A model generated the notes under the pieces. That model ran no database searches, had not been told where the DNA came from, and worked only from the letters and a program-made list of their open reading frames with translations. DNA of 64,000 nt from an uncultured Eubacterium sp. GTDB taxonomy: Bacteria; Bacillota; Clostridia; Lachnospirales; Lachnospiraceae. Location: contig CAJUIL010000001.1 of the NCBI GenBank assembly GCA_910586225.1, positions 186,001 through 250,000 on the forward strand, given 5' to 3'. Position numbers and translations under genes: made by a program. The stretch's first letter is position 1; every line of letters starts with the position of its first letter. Positions 41,014-49,197 of this stretch are shown one piece after another.

Positions 41014-41210
41014 CAAGGCCAGACTTTCATACGTATCAACGAAAGAAAGCCGGCTGGCGGAGAAAAACAGCCCTGTCTCATTGTGCCTTGTGAAAGAATA
41101 TCAGTAGCTCTTAGTATCCTGCAACCCGAAACAATGAGCCAGGGCCGCTTCCCAATCCTCTCCCATCCCCTCCAAAAAAATAAATTTTCCAAATTTTTTT
41201 CAAAAAAGTC
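41014..41210. other. Gene-free stretch before tRNA-Thr
   Basis: No gene, repeat or hairpin of note was recognised here. A T/A-rich part at 41170-41210 leads into the tRNA promoter. Confidence 0.5.
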
Positions 41211-41239
41211 TTGCATTATTCCCCCACCTATGTTAAAGT
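41211..41239 (+). promoter_or_regulatory. Predicted tRNA-Thr promoter
   Basis: -35 TTGCAT and -10 TAAAGT with a 17-base spacer, about 54 bases upstream of the tRNA. Confidence 0.55.
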
Positions 41240-41292
41240 AACTAAGTCGCAAGCGACCACCTATCAACACCTGCTTGCCACAGTTTCATAAT

Positions 41293-41365
<73 letters not shown>

Positions 41366-41432
41366 TTTTATCATGAATCCGTCTGACGGGTTCATTTATT
41401 TTACTGTTTTTTACTACAGCAAGGAGGTTCCT

Positions 41433-41870
41433 ATGAAGCCTGCAACACTCGCAAAAACTCTGGAAGAAATGATCCAGGAGACGAAAAAAGGACATCTAAA
41501 CTGGCTGATCGAACTGCAGTCCACCGATGGTCTTGCGGATTCCCTCAAGCACAAGATCATCGAAGAGGAAAAGGAATGGACCGTTGACGAATGCTTTATT
41601 TCTTTTAACTGCAAGTTCCACGGCAAGGATTACCTGATGATCACCTACGAGCACATCAAGCAGTGCAAGGATCAGGTACGTTCGGATAACCTGATCTTCC
41701 TGCCGCCGTTAAATGTACGTTATTTTGATGTCGGCATTTTATCTCCGTATATCATCGACGCTGACGCAGTCCTGCTCGACCGCTTTCACCAGCTTTGGCT
41801 GCTTGTTCTGGAAAGCTATAAGCAAAAGGACGGGCACGTGTCCTTTAAAATATTTGACCCATATGAATAA
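41433..41870 (+). CDS. Unknown protein, 145 residues
   Basis: Not recognised. A soluble protein with a helical, charged N-terminal half (TLAKTLEEMIQETKKGHLNW) and a more beta-like second half rich in aromatic residues (FISFNCKFHGKDYLMITYEH, LPPLNVRYFDVGILSPYI). No metal, nucleotide or membrane motif is visible. The ATG has a strong AAGGAGG site, and a terminator follows directly, so it is a real single-gene unit just after tRNA-Thr. Confidence 0.8.
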   Translation: MKPATLAKTLEEMIQETKKGHLNWLIELQSTDGLADSLKHKIIEEEKEWTVDECFISFNCKFHGKDYLMITYEHIKQCKDQVRSDNLIFLPPLNVRYFDVGILSPYIIDADAVLLDRFHQLWLLVLESYKQKDGHVSFKIFDPYE

Positions 41871-41881
41871 TCTGGCTGTTT

Positions 41882-41911
41882 AAGGAGCATACAATGTATG
41901 TTCCTTTTTTT
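41882..41911 (+). terminator. Terminator after the 145-residue protein gene
   Basis: An 11-bp stem, AAGGAGCATAC/GTATGTTCCTT with one G-T pair, a 3-base loop, and a T run. Confidence 0.9.
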
Positions 41912-41935
41912 ATGCAAAAATTCTAAAAAAATATA

Positions 41936-41964
41936 TTGACATTTTCCGGTTTATCTTACATAAT
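41936..41964 (+). promoter_or_regulatory. Promoter of the polyamine transport operon
   Basis: Perfect -35 TTGACA, 17-base spacer and -10 CATAAT. Confidence 0.8.
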
Positions 41965-41975
41965 AATCTTCATCT

Positions 41976-41994
41976 TGTTTATTATTATTAAACA
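41976..41994 (+). promoter_or_regulatory. Possible operator of the XRE-cupin regulator
   Basis: TGTTTA, 7 AT-only bases, TAAACA: a perfect inverted repeat 11 bases after the -10 box and before the regulator gene, well placed for autoregulation. Confidence 0.5.
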
Positions 41995-42031
41995 CGAAAT
42001 TCATTATTATAGTTACAAGAGGAGGTAACGC

Positions 42032-42568
42032 ATGGATATCGGACATCGCATGAAAGAGCTCCGCATCCAATATGGGCTGACACAGCAAGAGCTGGCCGAC
42101 CGCTCCGAGTTATCCAAGGGTTTTATTTCACAGCTGGAACGCGGCCTTACAACGCCCTCAATCGGGACGCTGTTAGATATTATCCAATGTCTGGGAACAA
42201 CTCCGGCTGAATTTTTTACCGACGACGAGCCGGAGCAGATCGTGTTTTCACCAGAGGACTATTTTGAAAAAAACTATAAAAAACGAAGCTGCCAGATCGA
42301 ATGGCTGATCCCAAACGCACAGAAAAACGCGATGGAGCCGGTATTATTAACACTCGCCCCCGGTGGCAAATCCGAGACGCTCCCGCCCAAGGAAAGCGAG
42401 GAATTTGGCTATGTGCTCAGTGGAAGCATCCGTCTGCACTATGGCACACGTACTTATATCGTCCGCGCCGGGGAATCCTTTTATTTTACGGCCGGAAAAA
42501 AGCACTACATCGAAGCGTATCAGGAAGAGGCAAAGCTGATCTGGGTCAGCAACCCACCCTGCTTTTGA
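42032..42568 (+). CDS. XRE-family regulator with cupin domain (PuuR-like)
   Basis: A 178-residue transcription factor. Residues ~6-60 are an XRE helix-turn-helix (YGLTQQELADRSELSKGFIS, then LERGLTTPSIGTLLDI), and residues ~105-175 a small-molecule-binding cupin (GGKSETLPPKESEEFGYVLS, then VRAGESFYFTAGKKHY). Proteins of this layout often control polyamine uptake and breakdown, and it is first in an operon with potABCD, 18 bases before potA. It probably binds the inverted repeat in its own leader and answers to polyamines. Confidence 0.9.
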   Translation: MDIGHRMKELRIQYGLTQQELADRSELSKGFISQLERGLTTPSIGTLLDIIQCLGTTPAEFFTDDEPEQIVFSPEDYFEKNYKKRSCQIEWLIPNAQKNAMEPVLLTLAPGGKSETLPPKESEEFGYVLSGSIRLHYGTRTYIVRAGESFYFTAGKKHYIEAYQEEAKLIWVSNPPCF

Positions 42569-42586
42569 ATCAGAAGGAGGATACTT

Positions 42587-43660
42587 ATGGAAAAAGAACT
42601 CATCGGACTGCAGCACATTTCAAAATCGTATGATGGTATGATGGTTCTGGATGATCTGGAGCTTACCATCCATGAAAATGAATTTGTCACCCTGCTCGGT
42701 CCGTCCGGGTGCGGAAAAACAACAACACTACGTCTGATCGGCGGCTTTGAAACACCGGATGAAGGACGGATCATTTTTGACGGCAAGGATATCACAAACC
42801 TGCCGCCGAATGAACGCAAGCTGAACACCGTTTTTCAAAAATATGCGCTGTTCGGCCATATGTCGATCGCGGAAAATATTGCCTTCGGGCTGAAAATAAG
42901 CAAAAAAAGCAAAGAATATATTCAGGATAAAATTAAATATGCATTAAAGCTAGTCAACCTGGACGGCTTTGAAAAGCGCAGCGTAGATTCCTTAAGCGGC
43001 GGACAGCAGCAGCGTATCGCCATCGCACGCGCCATTGTCAATGAGCCGAAGGTACTTCTTTTGGACGAGCCGCTGGGCGCGCTGGATCTAAAAATGCGCC
43101 AAGATATGCAGTATGAGCTGATACGGCTGAAAAACGAACTTGGCATTACTTTTATCTATGTCACGCACGACCAGGAGGAAGCGCTTACGATGTCGGATAC
43201 GATCGTTGTCATGAACCAAGGCTACATTCAGCAGATCGGCACGCCAGAGGATATCTACAATGAACCGGTCAACGCCTTTGTAGCGGATTTTATCGGAGAA
43301 AGCAATATTATCGACGGTATGATGGTACGTGACAAGCTGGTACGCGTCCTTGGCGTGGATCTGGAATGCGTAGACACTGGGTTCGGCAGCAGCAGCCCGG
43401 TCGACGTTGTAATCCGTCCAGAGGACTTGCTCATTACACAGCCGCAGGACGGCTTTTACCAAGGCGAAATTACATCGGTCATTTTTAAAGGCGTACATTA
43501 TGAGATCGAGGTAAACGCCTCCGGCTACGAATGGCTCATTCATACGACCGAATACCACGAGCAAGGCAAGCAAGTCGGACTGCGCGTCATCCCATTCAAT
43601 ATCCAGATCATGAATAAGCCGGAATCCAGCGACGAAAGGATGGTGGAAGCAGATGCGTAG
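42587..43660 (+). CDS. potA: Spermidine/putrescine ABC transporter ATPase PotA
   Basis: A 357-residue ABC ATPase that powers polyamine uptake. Walker A GPSGCGKTT, Q-loop FQKYALFGHM, signature LSGGQQQRIAIARA, Walker B VLLLDEPLGALD and H-loop VTHDQEEA are all intact. The C-terminal ~120 residues form the TOBE regulatory domain (VVIRPEDLLI). It overlaps potB by 8 bases. In these importers two copies sit under the PotB/PotC channel. Confidence 0.95.
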   Translation: MEKELIGLQHISKSYDGMMVLDDLELTIHENEFVTLLGPSGCGKTTTLRLIGGFETPDEGRIIFDGKDITNLPPNERKLNTVFQKYALFGHMSIAENIAFGLKISKKSKEYIQDKIKYALKLVNLDGFEKRSVDSLSGGQQQRIAIARAIVNEPKVLLLDEPLGALDLKMRQDMQYELIRLKNELGITFIYVTHDQEEALTMSDTIVVMNQGYIQQIGTPEDIYNEPVNAFVADFIGESNIIDGMMVRDKLVRVLGVDLECVDTGFGSSSPVDVVIRPEDLLITQPQDGFYQGEITSVIFKGVHYEIEVNASGYEWLIHTTEYHEQGKQVGLRVIPFNIQIMNKPESSDERMVEADA

Positions 43661-44477
43661 ACTTGGAAAGCAATTACTGGCAGGCCCTTATATCGTCTGG
43701 ATGACAGGGTTTATCCTGCTCCCGCTGCTGCTCGTCGTATATTACGCGTTTACCAACTCCGCGGGCAGCTTTACGTTTGCAAATGTGATCTCGATCTTTC
43801 ACAAGGTGCATATGAAATCCCTATGGCTGTCGGTCAAGATCGCACTCCAATGCACGGTCATCTGCCTGGCGCTCTCTTATCCGCTGGCTATGATCTTAAA
43901 TAAGCTGAATGTCAGGCACCAGAATTTTATCGTATTTGTATTTATCCTGCCAATGTGGATGAATTTCCTGCTGCGTATACTTGCCTGGCAGCTGCTATTA
44001 TCCAATAACGGGATCATCAACGCTGTACTGGATGCGCTGCAGCTCCCTAACATCAGCATCTTAAATACGCCGACCGCCGTAGTGTTCGGCATGGTGTATG
44101 ACTTTCTGCCCTATATGATCCTGCCGATCTACAACTCCATGTCGCGTATCCGCAAGGATATCATTGAAGCTGCGCAGGATCTGGGAGCAAAAAATTATGT
44201 GATCTTTATCCGGATCATTTTGCCGCTGACGCTTTCCGGCGTAATGAGCGGGATTATTATGGTTTTTGTACCCGCCCTCACCTCGTTTGCCATCTCCAAC
44301 CTGTTAGGCGGCGGCAAGGTGCTGCTGATCGGAAATATCATCGAAGCCGATTTTATGCAGTTTTTCAACTGGAACCTGGGGGCCGGGTTATCGCTTGTGC
44401 TGATGGTTTTCGTCATCGCAAGCATGGCTATTATGAACAAGCATTCTGAAGACGCAGGAGGAACTGCCGTATGGTGA
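43653..44477 (+). CDS. potB: Spermidine/putrescine permease PotB
   Basis: A 274-residue inner-membrane permease with about six helices (GFILLPLLLVVYYAF at the start). The EAA loop, IIEAAQDLGAKNYVIFIRIILPLTLSG, which contacts the ATPase, is well kept. It overlaps both potA and potC by a few bases, so translation is coupled. Substrate assignment rests on the operon and family. Confidence 0.93.
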   Translation: MRRLGKQLLAGPYIVWMTGFILLPLLLVVYYAFTNSAGSFTFANVISIFHKVHMKSLWLSVKIALQCTVICLALSYPLAMILNKLNVRHQNFIVFVFILPMWMNFLLRILAWQLLLSNNGIINAVLDALQLPNISILNTPTAVVFGMVYDFLPYMILPIYNSMSRIRKDIIEAAQDLGAKNYVIFIRIILPLTLSGVMSGIIMVFVPALTSFAISNLLGGGKVLLIGNIIEADFMQFFNWNLGAGLSLVLMVFVIASMAIMNKHSEDAGGTAVW

Positions 44478-45259
44478 AAAAAAGCCTGGAACGGATGTAT
44501 CTGGCACTTATTTTCTTATTTTTGTACCTGCCGATCGTGGTACTCATCATCCTGTCCTTTAACGATTCTAAATCCAGAGTGTTCTGGGGCGGATTTACGC
44601 TGAAATGGTATGAAAAGCTGTTTGAAAGCAGTATGATCATGGATGCCTTTCAAACAACGATCGTCGTGACGCTGCTTTCTTCTGTCATCGCTACCTTGCT
44701 TGGCACGATGGCTGCGGTCGGCATCCACGCAATGAAAAAAAACAACCGCGCCCTGCTGCTCGGCGCAACGAATATCCCGCTGTTAAACGCCGATATCGTA
44801 ACTGGTATTTCGATGATGCTCATTTTTGTCCGCTTTACAAGCCTTGGCCTGCATACGGTGCTGATCGCGCATATTACGTTCGACATCCCCTATGTAATAC
44901 TCAACGTGCTGCCCAAGCTGAACCAGACGAGCAAGTCGACCTATGAAGCCGCCCTGGACCTGGGCGCCAAACCAGTGTACGCGTTTTTTAAGATCATCTG
45001 GCCGCAGATCAGTCCGGGTGTACTTTCCGGCTTTTTAATGTCCGTAACGATGTCGCTGGATGATTTCAGCATTACGTACTTTACAAAGGGCGCAGGCGTC
45101 AATACACTGTCCACTATGATCTATACCGAGCTTCGCAAGGGGATCATCCCGCAGATGTATGCGCTCTCTACCATTTTGTTTTTTATGGCATTCGCGCTGC
45201 TTTTGCTTATCAATTTCCGCTCCGGCCACGCCGCAAAACTAGCGGAACAACGCTATTAA
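44471..45259 (+). CDS. potC: Spermidine/putrescine permease PotC
   Basis: A 262-residue permease, the partner of PotB. Helices begin with LALIFLFLYLPIVVLIILSF; the motif YEAALDLGAKPVYAFFKIIW is the EAA loop. The residues SLDDFSITYFTKGAGVNTLS near the end are typical of PotC-type permeases. It ends 19 bases before potD. Confidence 0.93.
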   Translation: MVKKSLERMYLALIFLFLYLPIVVLIILSFNDSKSRVFWGGFTLKWYEKLFESSMIMDAFQTTIVVTLLSSVIATLLGTMAAVGIHAMKKNNRALLLGATNIPLLNADIVTGISMMLIFVRFTSLGLHTVLIAHITFDIPYVILNVLPKLNQTSKSTYEAALDLGAKPVYAFFKIIWPQISPGVLSGFLMSVTMSLDDFSITYFTKGAGVNTLSTMIYTELRKGIIPQMYALSTILFFMAFALLLLINFRSGHAAKLAEQRY

Positions 45260-45278
45260 CTGAAAGGAGAAGCCCGCC

Positions 45279-46349
45279 ATGAAATATAAAACGAAAATAA
45301 AAAAGCGATCTGCCGCGCTGCTGCTGGCCATCTGCTGCACCGCCTTTACAGGCGGCTGTTCCGCCAAAAACGATCCAAATACCGTCACCGTCTTAAACTA
45401 CGGAAAATATCTGGACCCCGTGCTGATCGACCAGTTTGAAGCAGAAACCGGGATCACAGTCAAATACGAGGAATACGAAAGCCCGGAGGAAATGTACGCA
45501 AAATACAAAGCAGGCTCCATCCGCTACGATGTCGCCTGCACCTCTGACTACATTATCCAAAAGCTTATTGACGAAGGGGAAACGCTGGACATTGATTTTG
45601 ACAGCATCCCGGAATTTGCAAATATTGACGAAACCTACTTGGACTATTGTAAAACCTTTGACCCGGACGGGCGTTATACGCTGCCGTACTTTTTCGGTAC
45701 CGTCGGTATTTTATATAATACCAAAATGGTCGACCCTGCCGAAACCGATACATGGAACGTACTATGGGATGAAAAATATTCCGGCCAGATCATTATGGAA
45801 AACAGCGTACGCGATACGTATATGGTCGCCCAAAAACTGCTGAACGTTTCCTGCAACACGACAGACCGGGATATTTTAGATCAGTCGCTTGAACTGCTGC
45901 TCAAACAAAAACCGCTTGTCTACTCTTATCTGAGCGATGAGAGCGCCGACTGGATGGCCGCTGGCAACGCCGCGCTCGCCGAAGTCTATTCCGGTGAAGC
46001 CGCTTACGCACAAACGTTAAACGAGGATCTGGCGTTCAGCGTGCCAAAGGAAGGTTCGAATATGTGGGTTGACGCATGGTTTATCCCGAAAACCTGCCGC
46101 AATAAAAAAAACGCGGAGCTGTTTTTGAACTATCTGTGCCGTGCGGACGTCGCTATGACAAACTTTGAATACGTGTACTACGCGACGCCGAACAAAGCCG
46201 TATATGAACAGCTTGATAAAGACACCCAGCAGGATCAAACGATTTTCCCTAGTAAGGAAACCTTGGACAACTGTGAATTTTTTAAGCCTTTGGACGAAAT
46301 TACGACAAATTATTATACGGAGCTTTGGGAAGCGCTGAAAGCCTATTAG
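45279..46349 (+). CDS. potD: Spermidine/putrescine-binding lipoprotein PotD
   Basis: A 356-residue substrate-binding lipoprotein. The basic signal peptide ends in a lipobox with Cys27 (AFTGGC). The mature start VTVLNYGKYLDPVLIDQFE, LPYFFGTVGILYNTKM and the polyamine-binding acidic/aromatic residues (SDYIIQKL, ESADWMAAGNAALAEVYSGE) match PotD. Its TAG overlaps by 4 bases the TAA of the oppositely oriented adaptor gene, with no terminator between. Confidence 0.95.
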   Translation: MKYKTKIKKRSAALLLAICCTAFTGGCSAKNDPNTVTVLNYGKYLDPVLIDQFEAETGITVKYEEYESPEEMYAKYKAGSIRYDVACTSDYIIQKLIDEGETLDIDFDSIPEFANIDETYLDYCKTFDPDGRYTLPYFFGTVGILYNTKMVDPAETDTWNVLWDEKYSGQIIMENSVRDTYMVAQKLLNVSCNTTDRDILDQSLELLLKQKPLVYSYLSDESADWMAAGNAALAEVYSGEAAYAQTLNEDLAFSVPKEGSNMWVDAWFIPKTCRNKKNAELFLNYLCRADVAMTNFEYVYYATPNKAVYEQLDKDTQQDQTIFPSKETLDNCEFFKPLDEITTNYYTELWEALKAY

Positions 46350-47392
46350 CTTGATCTATCCATGCGCTCCTCCCCCTCCTCAAACAGCCGTACCTTATCC
46401 TGGGACTGGAGCTTTTTGTCCGCGTACACGACCACCTGCTCCTCCGCTCCGACCGCACCGTCTGCCAATGCAGCAAAACTGTCGTTTTGATCCCTGACTG
46501 TGACATTTTTCCGTACAACGCTCAGCTCCTTACCCAGGATCGTCTCCACCTCCCGGATCAGCAGCACATAATACTGCTGCCCATCCGTATGCAGTGCCGT
46601 AAGCGGTACACAGCAATCGTACCGCCCGCCTGCAGCCGTCATTTCCAATACTCCGCTCTCTCCAGGCGCAGCCTCCTGCGCAGACACGTCTGTCACAGCT
46701 TCCCACGCTCCGCCTGCCGACTGCCGCACCGTCCGGACCAGGCAGGCTTCATCTATAAGCTTTCCGTTTTGCAGCTGCAGCTGTACGGTATCTCCGGCTG
46801 TTAAAAGCTGCGCCTGCTCCTTCGTAAGCTCTGCCCGAAACTGCAGGCTGCCGCCGGATGCATCCGCAAAAAGCATCGATGCGCTGTCTGGCGTACGGTC
46901 ACCCGGCCTGACCAATACCTTCGTAAGATACCCTTCCTGCCCGCAGCATACCTGCCCGCCCTTCTGCCGCAGCTTTTTAAACTTCGTAAGCCGTTCGCTG
47001 CAATCCCTGACCGTAAGCTGCTGCTCCAACAGATTTCCCGGTTGTCCGCCCAAAGCGCCCGCCTTTGCCTGTGCAACCTGTATCTGCTCTTCTAGCCGCT
47101 GGATCTGGCGATCCAGATCCGCCTCATCCAGAATAAGCAGCACCGTGTCCGCATCGATCCTTTCCCCTGCCTTCACACAAACCTCACGGATACGTACCCC
47201 CTCCGGTACTACCACAGCCGTTTCCCTTGCCGCTTCCACCAGCCCTTCTGCAGACAGCGTCCGTGTCAGGCTTTTCGACGACGCTTTCCCCAGCGTAACA
47301 CGCGCCATTTTATGTGCATAAATACCACGCGACAGCATCGTAAAAAACAGCATCAGCCCGAAAAAGCAAACAAGATATTTCCATCTCTTCAT
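46346..47392 (-). CDS. HlyD-like membrane fusion/adaptor protein
   Basis: A 348-residue protein with one N-terminal membrane helix (YLVCFFGLMLFFTMLSRGIYA) and an outside part shaped like an efflux adaptor: a lipoyl-like hybrid motif (VVVPEGVRIREVCVKAGERI), a short coiled coil (ADLDRQIQRLEEQIQVAQAK), the second half motif (GYLTKVLVRPGD), and beta-barrel segments. Adaptors normally pair with an exporter such as MacB or an ABC exporter, but here the gene is last in an operon of two importer-type permeases and a solute-binding protein, 51 bases after the MalG-like gene. What it links is unclear. Confidence 0.8.
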   Translation of the reverse strand: MKRWKYLVCFFGLMLFFTMLSRGIYAHKMARVTLGKASSKSLTRTLSAEGLVEAARETAVVVPEGVRIREVCVKAGERIDADTVLLILDEADLDRQIQRLEEQIQVAQAKAGALGGQPGNLLEQQLTVRDCSERLTKFKKLRQKGGQVCCGQEGYLTKVLVRPGDRTPDSASMLFADASGGSLQFRAELTKEQAQLLTAGDTVQLQLQNGKLIDEACLVRTVRQSAGGAWEAVTDVSAQEAAPGESGVLEMTAAGGRYDCCVPLTALHTDGQQYYVLLIREVETILGKELSVVRKNVTVRDQNDSFAALADGAVGAEEQVVVYADKKLQSQDKVRLFEEGEERMDRSS

Positions 47393-47443
47393 TTCTCCAA
47401 TCCCTCCTAATATCCCAAAAGCAGCCAGAGACGCATACGTTTC

Positions 47444-48310
47444 CTACGACTTGATCCCTGAAGCGGCTATTCCCTGCTCCAAATAATCCTGACCCATCAC
47501 AAATACCAGCGCCGCAGGAACCAGTGTCAAAACAGATGCCGCCAAAGCCGTCCCCGCCTGCCCCTGCGTAATTTCCGGCAAATACAGTGACAGCGGCCAA
47601 AGCACTTTTTCCTTTAAAAAGGCAAGCGGCTGCTCCATCATATTCCAATAATCCAAAAATCCAAGCACAAGCACTGACAAAACCCCCGACGAACCAAGCG
47701 GAAGCCCAATGCTGCAAAAAAGCGCAAACTCTCCCGCCCCCTCTACCCGCGCCGCCTCCAAAAGCTCCTTTGGAACAGCGGTAAATCCCCGATAAGCTAT
47801 AAAGACCGGATAAGTGGAAAATACCGCCGGCAATATGACCGCCGCATGGGTATCCATCAGCCTCATCCCGCTCAGCACAAGATAAGCCGGCAGCATCGTC
47901 ACTTGAAAGGGAAGCAGCATAAATATCACATACATCGTAAACAACAGATGCCTTCCCCGAAATCGAAACGCCGCAAACGCCCATGCCGCAGGGACCGCCA
48001 CAAGCAAATGCCCCGCCAGGATACACGCAACCATCTTTACCAAATTCCAAAACACCGTAAAAAAATCCGGCGTCCAGATCAGCAGCCTGCTATAATGACG
48101 CAGCGTAGGATACAAAACGAGCAGCCTCCACCGGATGCTTTCTTCTGTAGGGGATTGTGAAAGCACCGGATCCAGGCTGTACGACAACTCATTCCCACTT
48201 TTCAAAGAACCAAGCACGACAACGAGGACCGGAGCACAGACCATGACCGCCAAAACAGCCGCTCCTGCTGCAGCTGTCGCTTTTTTACAAGTAAGCTTTT
48301 GGTATTTCAT
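47444..48310 (-). CDS. Carbohydrate ABC permease, MalG type
   Basis: A 288-residue permease with about six helices. The EAA loop reads LLEAARVEGAGEFALFCSI, and LLPFQVTMLPAYLVLS is typical of the MalG/UgpE family (CUT1 importers). Start ATG with AGGAGCGGGG upstream; it overlaps the stop of the MalF-like gene as ATGA. No ATPase gene is in the operon, so a shared MsmK/MalK-type ATPase is expected, as in many Firmicutes. Confidence 0.9.
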   Translation of the reverse strand: MKYQKLTCKKATAAAGAAVLAVMVCAPVLVVVLGSLKSGNELSYSLDPVLSQSPTEESIRWRLLVLYPTLRHYSRLLIWTPDFFTVFWNLVKMVACILAGHLLVAVPAAWAFAAFRFRGRHLLFTMYVIFMLLPFQVTMLPAYLVLSGMRLMDTHAAVILPAVFSTYPVFIAYRGFTAVPKELLEAARVEGAGEFALFCSIGLPLGSSGVLSVLVLGFLDYWNMMEQPLAFLKEKVLWPLSLYLPEITQGQAGTALAASVLTLVPAALVFVMGQDYLEQGIAASGIKS

Positions 48311-49197
48311 ATTCCCCCGCTCCTTTCTTCCTTTCCTTCCCATATCCACTGCAGCGCCAGCTGTACCAGCGCAAACACGATTGTCACACATACTGCTGCT
48401 GCAGCCATTTTGTCCACTTCAAGGCTCGTAAACCAATTCTGGAATAAATGCTGCAGCAAATATATTTTCTCCTGCGGATAAGCTCCTGCCACAAGATACA
48501 CCTCCCGGAATACCCGAAAGGAATTTAAAAACGACAATACTGTGACCGTATACAATACCGGCTTTAATCCAGGCAGCACGACATACCAAAAGCATTTTGC
48601 CCGCGACGCGCCATCCACCCTTGCCGCTTCTTGATATTCCTCCGGTATCTGGCTAAGGCCCGCCAGCCAGAGCACGATGGTATAACCCAGGTTCTTCCAA
48701 AGATAGCTAAATACCAGCACCCAAAACGACGCACCGCTCCCCAGCCAATCCACCGGATGCAGTCCGAACCTGCTTAAAAACGCATTACAAAGCCCCTGCT
48801 GATGAAACAGCATCCTCCATACAAGCACAACCGTCGCTGTTGGAACTGCGATCGGAAACAAAAACGCAGATTTTAGCCCATGCTCCCAAGCAAGTCCATG
48901 AATGGCAGCAGATAGCAGCAAGGATAATACTAAAAGCAGCGGAACACCTACGCATACAAACCGCAGCGTATTTTTGACTGCCAGCAAAAACGCTTCATTT
49001 GCAAAAACCGTCTGATAGTTCACCAGTCCGCAAAACTTCCCGGTGACTGCCGTCGTAAACGAGCGTCTCCCAACATCCGCAAACGGAAGCAGCACGAAAA
49101 CAGATACTCCCACAAGGCTTGGCAGCAAAAACCCGATCCATGCCGCCCGCCTACTCGTTAAGATACAACGATATTTTCTGTGCAATTTCTCTGGCAC
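48307..49197 (-). CDS. Carbohydrate ABC permease, MalF type
   Basis: A 296-residue permease. The N-terminal helix IGFLLPSLVGVSVFVLLPF and the EAA loop YQEAARVDGASRAKCFWYVV are those of MalF/UgpA proteins of the CUT1 class. The GTG at 49197 would overlap the end of the solute-binding gene by 47 bases; a later start is possible. The overlap implies tight co-translation of the binding protein and both permeases. Confidence 0.88.
   Translation of the reverse strand: MPEKLHRKYRCILTSRRAAWIGFLLPSLVGVSVFVLLPFADVGRRSFTTAVTGKFCGLVNYQTVFANEAFLLAVKNTLRFVCVGVPLLLVLSLLLSAAIHGLAWEHGLKSAFLFPIAVPTATVVLVWRMLFHQQGLCNAFLSRFGLHPVDWLGSGASFWVLVFSYLWKNLGYTIVLWLAGLSQIPEEYQEAARVDGASRAKCFWYVVLPGLKPVLYTVTVLSFLNSFRVFREVYLVAGAYPQEKIYLLQHLFQNWFTSLEVDKMAAAAVCVTIVFALVQLALQWIWEGKEERSGGI

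Noticed and set aside
40887..41270. 127-codon minus-strand frame in the gap before tRNA-Thr
   Set aside because: No ribosome site or recognisable family, and it crosses an element end and the tRNA promoter region.
47310..48050. 246-codon minus-strand frame overlapping the MalG-like permease
   Set aside because: Gly/Cys-rich low-quality translation in another frame of a clear permease gene.
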